DNA from: Bacteroidota bacterium
GTDB lineage: Bacteria > Bacteroidota > Bacteroidia > Bacteroidales > Dysgonomonadaceae
Length of the DNA stretch: 64,000 bases
Assembly (NCBI GenBank): GCA_023437305.1
Contig: JAEZGN010000023.1
Location: 310,001-374,000, forward strand
Reading direction: 5' to 3'
The notes beneath the pieces were generated by a model that worked only from the letters and a program-made list of their open reading frames with translations, did not search any database and was not told the origin of the DNA. This document shows, piece by piece, positions 8,119-15,136 of this stretch. Numbering within the stretch: position 1 is the stretch's first letter; the number at the start of each line of letters is the position of its first letter. The translations under genes and the position numbers were made by a program.

Positions 8119-9999
8119 CTAGTGAGGATTAATTCCACTGATTGCAGCCTTCTTCAAAGCCCAGGCCACAGCATTGAGCTCCAAAGCAGAGTTATATATA
8201 AACTGACTCCACGCTGTGCCCGGTCCATAATTTTTCGACAATGGTAATCCCTGACTGTTATATCTTGACGGGTAAGCACTTGTGCTATTATCAGTTGTGG
8301 AAGAACCTACACTGTCTCCAAAATAAAGAAAGTTCTTACTGTCGTTGTACCATACGATCGAGTATTGTGGATCTTGTAACGTTTTGGATGCAGAACGCGC
8401 CGTACAAATTTGTACAGAGTTAGGCGGCAGGTCGGTCATTATCACAGAACCGGTGGTTGTATTGTCTTCGCCCCAATGCCTGTCGGAAAGATTTCCAAAC
8501 GGGCCATTAATAACAGGGTCATTTGGTAGATTTGATATTACATATACATCGTCGTCTGTTTGCCCTCCCGATTGAGCGATAGCCGGACTTATACCAAATA
8601 ATCCGCTCATTAGCGTATTCACGTCGCTGCTAGTTCCATCAGCCGACCCATAGATTACGCAGCCTCCTTTATTGATGTAATCCTTTAACGCCGTAGTGAG
8701 AGCTGTCGTAGGGGCAGCACCGTAAGCAAAGTACAATACCACATCAGGCATGACCCCTCCGGAACCATAGCCGTTGCTTAGGTAGTTTGTTGCTGTACTT
8801 ATTGTTGAAGTGCCCCATAATTGAGTGAAGCTTACTATTTTTACTATTCCATTCGGACCAAAACTTATACCACCATTGGTCAATGCCTGGCTTCTGGCAG
8901 GAGAGTTCCAAGAATAAGTGCTTCCCGAACCGATAACTGCATAGGTCATAGCAGGTAAAGTTAAAGGTATGATTGTATTACATGTATTATTTCCCTGTGG
9001 TGTGTTCGCATTAATCGTTATCGGAAAATCAGAATTGACGGTAGGTGTCCCCGAACCAACAAGAGTGACAGTATGTGTCCCGGGAGTAAAATTTCCACTG
9101 GCAGAAAAACGTATACCATTCGTCAAAGGTGTATTTATGTTATATGATCCGCTTGTTGTCACTGTTACGTTTAACGTTATCGTATTTGAAGCTGTTAAAG
9201 GTGTTCCTTTCAGGTATCTTCCGCTTACGACTATGCTGGAGCAATTCAGAGAGTAGTTGGCTATGGCAGAAGATACTTCTATTTCGGGTTCACAACCCGC
9301 AATAAGTCCTATGCCACTAAAGGAAAGTTTATCTGTTTGTGCGTTAACAGGAGTACCCTGACACGGGATATTTACAGTCATCTTCCCAATGCTCAACGCC
9401 ACTCCCGAGGCATAAAAGCTGTAGCCATTTCCGGTAGTTACTGTAATAGAGAAAGCCCCGATTTTAGTTACATTTAGATTAATTCTTAGATAATTAGCGG
9501 AACTAGTGGCTGTGCCTTCCACGTAGACCCCATTGATCTCTATGTCGGAACAATTTATCGGATCGAACTTCGCGTTTCCCATTTTGCTCTGAAAACAATT
9601 CCATTGTTCTCCATCCCACTGGTTTAAGCCTAAACATAATTCTTTATCATCATCTTCTGTCAGATTGTAAACGATCAGACCTGTATGAGCCTTATCCAAA
9701 GCCTGCTTATTTGTTGCTCCGCTATAAGCCGCATTAGGCCCTGAAGCCGTATCATTCGGGTCTAGTAAGAACATCGGATAAAGAGCCTTTTTTTCTGAGA
9801 GGGTTACTCGTGGTAAGGCTAAACCTCTATATGCATTAGGGCTTGCATCTGTCACTGCACTTTTCTCTTTTAGTTGTAAGATAGAGCCGGATATAGGTTC
9901 TTCACCCGCCCCTATTGAGACTTGCGCTTGCAGAGTAAATGCGGACAAGAACAACATTATAAAAACGAAAAATGTTGTTACTGGTTTGTTTCGATTCAT
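8119..9999 (-). CDS. Large secreted protein with tandem Ig-like repeats and a GATase-like C-terminal domain
   Basis: 626 residues. Residues 1-25 are a Sec signal peptide (hydrophobic FFVFIMLFLSAF, cleavage near AQA). Residues ~30-140 resemble the N-terminal module of many Bacteroidetes surface proteins (YRGLALPRVTLSE... GLIVYNLT... GEQWNC). Two beta-rich repeats of ~103 residues begin at Cys150 (NCSDIEINGVYVEGT) and Cys252 (NCSSIVVSGRYLKGT). The last ~230 residues alternate strands and helices (VVLYFAYGA...LKDYINKGGCVIYG) and look like a Rossmann-like, glutamine-amidotransferase-type fold as in ThuA/DUF4350 proteins; no catalytic Cys-His pair can be assigned. Probably an outer-surface or exported protein of unknown function, monocistronic with its own terminator. 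Confidence 0.72.
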   Translation of the reverse strand: MNRNKPVTTFFVFIMLFLSAFTLQAQVSIGAGEEPISGSILQLKEKSAVTDASPNAYRGLALPRVTLSEKKALYPMFLLDPNDTASGPNAAYSGATNKQALDKAHTGLIVYNLTEDDDKELCLGLNQWDGEQWNCFQSKMGNAKFDPINCSDIEINGVYVEGTATSSANYLRINLNVTKIGAFSITVTTGNGYSFYASGVALSIGKMTVNIPCQGTPVNAQTDKLSFSGIGLIAGCEPEIEVSSAIANYSLNCSSIVVSGRYLKGTPLTASNTITLNVTVTTSGSYNINTPLTNGIRFSASGNFTPGTHTVTLVGSGTPTVNSDFPITINANTPQGNNTCNTIIPLTLPAMTYAVIGSGSTYSWNSPARSQALTNGGISFGPNGIVKIVSFTQLWGTSTISTATNYLSNGYGSGGVMPDVVLYFAYGAAPTTALTTALKDYINKGGCVIYGSADGTSSDVNTLMSGLFGISPAIAQSGGQTDDDVYVISNLPNDPVINGPFGNLSDRHWGEDNTTTGSVIMTDLPPNSVQICTARSASKTLQDPQYSIVWYNDSKNFLYFGDSVGSSTTDNSTSAYPSRYNSQGLPLSKNYGPGTAWSQFIYNSALELNAVAWALKKAAISGINPH

Positions 10000-10412
10000 A
10001 AGTTCTCTTTTAGTTTATTTCTATTATTGGTTTTGTAATCATATTTTTGTTTTGTAAAAAAGCAGAACAACATAAATCTTTATTTCATAAATTATCTCAC
10101 GTCACGATTGTCGCAAATGCAAGACTTCTTTAGAATTAGGGCAATAGGATAACTCTTCTTGATGATACGCCTAGATACATGTTCTATGTATCTTATATCT
10201 TTATATTACCTTCATGTTGTTTGTCTGTTCGGAAATTTCTGACAAAGTTGAGGGAATTATTTTGTGTAAACAATAAGCTATATCGACATGGCTGTTAATA
10301 ATGTCTCTGTTTTAGAGCTTGTTGATAGAGTTAGGGTTGATATTCGGTGTATTAAAGTGATTTTTTTTTGAATATACATTCATTTGTAGATAAACTTGTA
10401 GATGTTAGACTT
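10000..10412. other. 413-base intergenic region, no convincing gene
   Basis: AT-rich. It should hold the promoter of the secreted-protein gene, but no good TAnnTTTG box was found. It contains an 8-bp stem-loop AGATACAT/ATGTATCT at 10173-10193 and a possible 27-codon frame at 10288-10371 that ends in a run of nine T; neither has support as a gene. Confidence 0.5.
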
Positions 10413-10769
10413 TTAATCGTCAGATGTTGTATTCTCTCCCAACATTATTTCGACTGTTTTTCTCTGCTGATTAAAATATTCTTTTCTTATTAGATCGGCA
10501 TTTTTTGTTATCAATGTAGAGTATCGTTTTAATGAATTGATACAAGTTTTATGTGCTTTACATATAGCCGGATCTTCAGTGTTTATACTGCAAAGGCCAT
10601 ATATGCGGAAATGTGTTACCTGATTATTATCCCATTCTAGAAATGTGTAAGTTGTATCTATGCTAATATTAGATATATAAACCGATATTTTTGAGGTTGG
10701 GCTAAATTTACCCGAAGCAGTTTTTATTTCGAGGTCGTCAATCAAGTTGAAAAATTCTTCTTTCAACAA
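10413..10769 (-). CDS. Hypothetical protein, apparently N-terminally broken
   Basis: No family recognised. The annotated frame starts at a TTG (10767-10769), but the frame stays open and protein-like for 38 further codons upstream, to 10883, without any ATG, GTG or TTG. Immediately before that comes ATG-TTT-TTA-TTA-TAA (10898 down to 10884). The natural gene therefore looks like a ~160-residue protein whose fifth codon is now TAA, or one that uses a rare ATT start. The C-terminal part (CKAHKTCINSLKRYSTLITKNADLI) is helical with two Cys. It lies ~220 bases from the nrdG stop, on the same strand, and may be cotranscribed with nrdDG. Confidence 0.5.
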   Translation of the reverse strand: MLKEEFFNLIDDLEIKTASGKFSPTSKISVYISNISIDTTYTFLEWDNNQVTHFRIYGLCSINTEDPAICKAHKTCINSLKRYSTLITKNADLIRKEYFNQQRKTVEIMLGENTTSDD

Positions 10770-10993
10770 GTTGACCTCTTTTTTCGTTATTAAATTTCTT
10801 TTGTAAAGAAAAACAATGTCTTCAACTATAGAATTAAAGGTGTTGGGGGCTGATATAAAATCAGAGTCAATAGTGTGATATTCTTATAATAAAAACATGA
10901 GCAAGGTAGATTATTTCATTCGATACTTTATATTCAAAAATATCATATTGTCAATTTCTTGGGTTTGATATAACCTTCTATTGTATTGTTTTA

Positions 10994-11506
10994 TTACTTT
11001 TTTTCTAAAAACTCTAATAGTTGATGTGAGTCCTTGTATTCAACCAAAGAGGTTCGCACATTTATGATTCTTTGATTACTGCTGCCTCTGAATCGTAACT
11101 CTTCACTTCGCAATGCTTCGATATACCTGCCGTCTACCAACACATCGATAAAAGGAAGAATCTGAGAGAGTCTCTCTGATTTTAGAATGTTTTCGTACAC
11201 AAATCCGGTGTAGCACCAGATGGTTTTGTTTGTTTCTGCTTTTATTCGTTGTGCAAGCTGCGTGAAACCTTCTACTTGAAACAACGGGTCTCCACCCGAA
11301 AACGTAACGTTTGCGAATTCTTCTTCTTTTATTACCTCTAATAATTGTTCGATGGTGTGTGGTGTGCCACTTTCGATATTCCACGATTGGGGGTTGTGGC
11401 ATCCCGGACATCTGTGTGCACAACCCGCAGCGTAGATGGCTGTCCTGAATCCGGGGCCGTCTACGGTGGTGTCGTGTATAATGTTTAGTATCGATAGCTT
11501 ATTCAT
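10994..11506 (-). CDS. nrdG: Anaerobic ribonucleotide reductase activating protein
   Basis: 170 residues. Radical-SAM enzyme that puts the glycyl radical on NrdD using S-adenosylmethionine and a [4Fe-4S] cluster. The cluster-binding CxxxCxxC motif is Cys29-Cys33-Cys36 (AGCAHRCPGCHNPQSW), with the DGPGFRT segment before it and the GGDP SAM motif (TFSGGDPLF) after it. It overlaps the end of nrdD by 8 bases, so the two are translationally coupled in one operon. Through the nrdD leader it comes under the cobalamin riboswitch. Confidence 0.97.
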   Translation of the reverse strand: MNKLSILNIIHDTTVDGPGFRTAIYAAGCAHRCPGCHNPQSWNIESGTPHTIEQLLEVIKEEEFANVTFSGGDPLFQVEGFTQLAQRIKAETNKTIWCYTGFVYENILKSERLSQILPFIDVLVDGRYIEALRSEELRFRGSSNQRIINVRTSLVEYKDSHQLLEFLEKK

Positions 11507-13706
11507 GAATAATGCGGTCGTTTAACTCGGCTAGTTTTGCGCTGTTCCATCGGTCTGTTGTCCCTACCAGATAACCTGTTATGCGTTGCAAACGATCTAT
11601 TTCTACGCTACCGCATTTTGGGCATTGTGTGAGCTTTGTATCCGAATTTTCATAGCCGCATTTCAAACAACGATTACGGTTGTGATTGACAGATGCATAC
11701 CCCATATTATATTTATCCATCATATCTACTACTGTTAATATAGCATCGGGGTTGTGTGTGGCATCACCGTCTATCTCTACATAAAAGATATGTCCTCCAC
11801 GGGTTAGATCATGATAAGGAGCTTCCGTCTTTGCCTTCCGGTGTGCACTACATTGGTAATATACAGGTACGTGGTTCGAATTGGTATAATATTCACGATC
11901 GGTAATGCCCTTGATTAGTCCAAAATCTTTTTTGTCTCTGCGGGTAAAACGTCCGGCGAGCCCTTCGGCAGGAGTTGCAAGTACACTGTAATTGTGCTGA
12001 TATTTTTCTGAGAATTCGCTTACCCGATCTCTCATATAAGTTATTATCTCCAGTCCTAGTTTTTGAGCTTGCTCGTCTTCTCCATGATGTTTTCCTACAA
12101 GTGCCACAAGAGCTTCGGCAAGTCCTATAAAACCAACGCCTAATGTGCCCTGATTAATGACCTTCTCTATCGTGTTCTCATCTTTTACCTGCTCGCATCC
12201 TTCCCATAATACGGACATTAGTAACGGAAACTGTTTAGGAGCGGCAGTTTTCTGAAACTCGAAACGGCGATGCAATTGTAATGCGGTTAGGTCGAGTATC
12301 TGGTTTAGTTTGCTGTAGAAGCAATCGATTCTTTCTTTTTCATTTTCTATATTTCTGCATTCTAAGGCAATGCGTACAAGGTTGATGGTGGAGAAAGAGA
12401 GATTTCCCCGTCCGATAGATGTTTTCTTTCCAAAGCGATTTTCGAAAACCCGTGTGCGGCAACCCATTGTAGCCACTTCGTGTTCGAATCGGCGAGGGTC
12501 GTCAGCTTTCCAGTCTTCGTGTTGGTTGAATGTGGCATCCAGATTCAAAAAGTTAGGAAAGAATCGGCGGGCACTCACCTTGCTTGCTAATATATAAAGA
12601 TCATAGTTTTTGTCATCCGGCAAATAGTTTACACCTCGTTTCTTTTTCCATATCTGTATAGGGAAAATGGCCGTTACGCCACTTCCTACACCTTCGTATG
12701 TGCTGTGGAGCAATTCGCGAATGATACAGCGCCCCTCAGCGGAGGTGTCTGTTCCGTAATTGACCGAACTGAATACGACCTGATTTCCTCCACGAGAATG
12801 GATTGTGTTCATATTATGGATAAAGGCCTCCATCGATTGGTGAACTCTGCTCACTGTTCTGTTTATGGCATGCTGTATAATTCGTTTGTCTCCTGTTAAA
12901 TCTTTTACTGAAGAGGGTAGGTAATCTTTAATTTCGACTTCATATAAATGTTTGTATTCTATTCCCGTCGCTTGTTCCAGGACTTTTATTTCTTCAATAA
13001 AGCTCTTGCGTACAAATGGAGCCAAGTAAAAATCGAAAGCAGGGATAGCCTGTCCGCCATGCATTTCATTTTGTGCTGTTTCCAGAGAGATGCAGCCCAG
13101 CATACTGGCTGTTTCGATGCGTTTTGCCGGACGAGATTCTCCGTGCCCTGCAAAAAAACCATTCTGCAATATTTTATCTAAAGGGTGTTGTACGCAAGTA
13201 AGACTTTTTGTTGGATAATAATCTTTGTCGTGTATATGTAGATAGTTGAGACGAACAGCTTCTTTTACCTCGGGTAATAGTAAATAATCATCCACAAATG
13301 GTTTGGTGGTTTCGCTAGCAAATTTCATCATCATGCCGGCAGGTGTATCGGCGTTCATGTTTGCATTTTCGCGTGTGATATCGTTCGATTTGGTTTCTAT
13401 AATTTCCAGAAACATATCTCGCGTTTTGGCTTTGCGGGCAATGCTGCGTTTGTCACGATAGGCGATGTATTTTTTTGCCACCTCTTTGCGGGGGCTTTTC
13501 ATCAACTCCATTTCTACCATGTCTTGTATCTGCTCCACTGTCATTTGCTCATTGCCCTGACAAGATACATAGTCTGTAATGCGTCTGATTAATGTAGGGT
13601 CTTCTCCTTGTTCGGTGTGTAGCATGGCTTTGCGAACCGCTGCCATGATTTTTTCTTCATTAAAACCGACGATGCGTCCGTCTCTTTTTACAACTGTCTG
13701 AATCAT
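11499..13706 (-). CDS. nrdD: Anaerobic (class III) ribonucleoside-triphosphate reductase
   Basis: 735 residues, full length. Reduces NTPs to dNTPs under anoxic conditions with formate as usual reductant. An N-terminal ATP-cone (residues ~1-95, allosteric activity control) is followed by the catalytic barrel. A zinc-binding CxxC...CxxC pair (CLKCGYENSDTKLTQCPKCG) precedes the glycyl-radical loop RITGYLVG; the radical residue is Gly711. NrdD is oxygen-sensitive and needs no B12, unlike class II NrdJ. The gene is preceded by a cobalamin riboswitch 130 bases upstream, so it is probably turned down when B12 is available. Confidence 0.98.
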   Translation of the reverse strand: MIQTVVKRDGRIVGFNEEKIMAAVRKAMLHTEQGEDPTLIRRITDYVSCQGNEQMTVEQIQDMVEMELMKSPRKEVAKKYIAYRDKRSIARKAKTRDMFLEIIETKSNDITRENANMNADTPAGMMMKFASETTKPFVDDYLLLPEVKEAVRLNYLHIHDKDYYPTKSLTCVQHPLDKILQNGFFAGHGESRPAKRIETASMLGCISLETAQNEMHGGQAIPAFDFYLAPFVRKSFIEEIKVLEQATGIEYKHLYEVEIKDYLPSSVKDLTGDKRIIQHAINRTVSRVHQSMEAFIHNMNTIHSRGGNQVVFSSVNYGTDTSAEGRCIIRELLHSTYEGVGSGVTAIFPIQIWKKKRGVNYLPDDKNYDLYILASKVSARRFFPNFLNLDATFNQHEDWKADDPRRFEHEVATMGCRTRVFENRFGKKTSIGRGNLSFSTINLVRIALECRNIENEKERIDCFYSKLNQILDLTALQLHRRFEFQKTAAPKQFPLLMSVLWEGCEQVKDENTIEKVINQGTLGVGFIGLAEALVALVGKHHGEDEQAQKLGLEIITYMRDRVSEFSEKYQHNYSVLATPAEGLAGRFTRRDKKDFGLIKGITDREYYTNSNHVPVYYQCSAHRKAKTEAPYHDLTRGGHIFYVEIDGDATHNPDAILTVVDMMDKYNMGYASVNHNRNRCLKCGYENSDTKLTQCPKCGSVEIDRLQRITGYLVGTTDRWNSAKLAELNDRIIHE

Positions 13707-13810
13707 ATTCGTTATCGTTTATACTTTTATTGTGCCAATTAAAATATAACTGACAGGAGACAGTGAAGTACACATACTTATTCAGGGTTAATATGTTGTA
13801 TAATTCTGCT

Positions 13811-13827
13811 GCTTTTCTCCCGAAAGC
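13811..13827 (-). promoter_or_regulatory. Putative L13 regulatory hairpin of the nrdD riboswitch
   Basis: On the minus strand, GCTTT-CGGGAGA-AAAGC forms a 5-bp hairpin seven bases after the aptamer P1 stem. The loop bases CGGG can pair with CCCG in the aptamer L5 (plus-strand 13940-13943), the kissing contact through which cobalamin riboswitches usually work. Confidence 0.55.
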
Positions 13828-13833
13828 TAGAAT

Positions 13834-14004
13834 GTATATACGGCAGGTCTTCTGACTTATTTCGCAGTTGGTAACCTTCCCATCAGTATTCGTTGACAGT
13901 GGTGTGAGAGTCCAACTACCTTTCTGAAATTTACAGCTACGGGGATAGTTCAGGTCTTTCACCTGATTCCCTTTTCATCCGATTTTACTCGGAACCGTAT
14001 ATGT
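13834..14004 (-). promoter_or_regulatory. Cobalamin (adenosylcobalamin) riboswitch upstream of nrdDG
   Basis: Read on the minus strand. P1 is perfect: ATATACGG (13995-14002) with CCGTATAT (13836-13843). The core has GGGAATCAGGTGAAA with its P4 partner CCTGA, the CCCCGTAGCTGTAA segment, CCACTG, ATGGGAAGG, and the B12 box AAGTCAGAAGACCTGCC (13842-13858). These are the conserved elements of the RF00174 family, in the right order. It lies in the nrdD leader with a -7 promoter box right upstream. Repression by B12 is the usual outcome; no intrinsic terminator is seen between aptamer and nrdD, which suggests control of translation. Confidence 0.96.
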
Positions 14005-14007
14005 TAA

Positions 14008-14015
14008 CAAAGTTA
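14008..14015 (-). promoter_or_regulatory. Promoter -7 box of nrdDG
   Basis: Minus-strand TAACTTTG matches TAnnTTTG and lies four bases before the riboswitch. The surrounding ATATAACTTTGT is identical to that before the pflB riboswitch. Confidence 0.6.
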
Positions 14016-14215
14016 TATGATTTTACTTAATAAAAGACTTAATTGGAGATTTTATTTAAGTGTTTTCTCGTTTAAATTTTCTTTGTTTGTTGTTAATTAT
14101 TTGTTTTATTGTGTGTTATAATTTTATTTTTGTTGAAAAGTTTTCTAAAAATAAAATGTTGAAATATTGCGGATGATTTTTTTGTTTTTGTAAAGGGGGA
14201 CGAATAATCTATATC

Positions 14216-14935
14216 TCATACCTTGAGATTATAATTTCGAAAAATATTTTCGGCTTTCTCTATTTCCGACTGATTAGGAGGCGCAATGTCTTTAAGTTTG
14301 TAGTCTTCACCCAGCTGTTCCCATTTATGCAACCCCATCTGATGAAAAGGCAAAATATCTACTCGCTGTATGTTTTTATATCCAGAAACTTGTTTTGCCC
14401 AGTCATTCAGGTCTTTTTCATCGTTGGTGAAGCCCGGAACGAGTACATATCTCAGCCAAACGGGTTTTTCAATTTCTGTGAGGTACTGCATGAAGCGAAG
14501 TGTTGGCTCTAGTGGTTTTGCTGTGAGGTTTTTATATTTATCAGGGTTGATGTGTTTAATATCCAGTAGTACAAGATCTGCGTACTCTAAAACCTCCTTC
14601 ACCTTATCATTTAATATATATCCTGATGTATCTATAGCTGTGTGTAAACCTTCATTTTTACACAGTTTGAAAAGCTCAATGATGAACTGAGGTTGTAGCA
14701 GAGGTTCTCCTCCCGAGATGGTTACACCTCCACTGCGTATGAAGTTTTTTACCTTTTTTACTTCATCGAAAGCCTCTTCCGGAGTCAGTTCGTACTTCTT
14801 ATCGTTCATATTCCATGTGTCGGGATTGTGACAATAGAGGCAACGAAGAGGGCAGCCCTGCATAAAAAAAACAAATCTTATGCCCGGGCCATCTTTAGTT
14901 CCAAAAGACTCGAAAGAATGAATTAAACCTTTCAT
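14216..14935 (-). CDS. pflA: Pyruvate formate-lyase activating enzyme
   Basis: 239 residues. Radical-SAM activase that creates the glycyl radical on PflB. The [4Fe-4S] motif is Cys28-Cys32-Cys35 (MQGCPLRCLYCHNPDTW), preceded by the typical ESFGTKDGPGIRFVFF and followed by the SAM-binding TISGGEPLLQ. Length and motifs match PflA (about 245 residues) and not the longer GRE activases with ferredoxin inserts. It lies 200 bases downstream of pflB; the spacer holds a 95-base palindrome. It has no riboswitch of its own, so B12 control would have to reach it by read-through from pflB. Confidence 0.96.
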   Translation of the reverse strand: MKGLIHSFESFGTKDGPGIRFVFFMQGCPLRCLYCHNPDTWNMNDKKYELTPEEAFDEVKKVKNFIRSGGVTISGGEPLLQPQFIIELFKLCKNEGLHTAIDTSGYILNDKVKEVLEYADLVLLDIKHINPDKYKNLTAKPLEPTLRFMQYLTEIEKPVWLRYVLVPGFTNDEKDLNDWAKQVSGYKNIQRVDILPFHQMGLHKWEQLGEDYKLKDIAPPNQSEIEKAENIFRNYNLKV

Positions 14936-14986
14936 TATTTATTTTCTTTCTTTCTAATAAATAATGAGGAGACTCCTAAAGTTTTT

Positions 14987-15081
14987 TTATTATCCCTTTG
15001 TCATGTTGAACGGAGTGAAACATCTCGTTTATAGATAGTCGAGATTCTTCATTACATTCAGAATGACAAAGAGGATAATAA
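14987..15081. repeat. 95-base imperfect palindrome between pflB and pflA
   Basis: The ends TTATTATCC-CTTTGTCAT and ATGACAAAG-AGGATAATAA are inverted copies, and the inside (GAACGGAGTGAAACATCTCG against CGAGATTCTTCATTACATTC) is partly paired as well. The core resembles dispersed intergenic palindromes (REP/MITE-like) that I recall from other Bacteroidetes, but only one copy is in this window. In the pfl transcript it would fold into a long hairpin between the two genes and could lower or stabilise expression. Confidence 0.7.
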
Positions 15082-15136
15082 TAGTTTAATAGAGTATTTT
15101 CACTTTTGGGGCAACCTCATATTTATTAATGGTGTA

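Noticed and set aside
10288..10371. 27-codon frame in the 10.0-10.4 kb spacer
   Set aside because: Too short, no promoter, ends in a T9 run; possibly a gene relic but without support.
4589..10993. Integrated element using tRNA-Leu as attachment site
   Set aside because: No integrase gene and no duplicated tRNA 3' end were found, so it is kept only as a weak hypothesis.
11103..11423. Same-strand out-of-frame ORF inside nrdG
   Set aside because: Lies entirely in nrdG, and its peptide has biased, unnatural composition.
13660..13962. Open frame of 100 codons over the nrdD leader
   Set aside because: It runs through the aptamer and into the start of nrdD; a by-product of riboswitch sequence.
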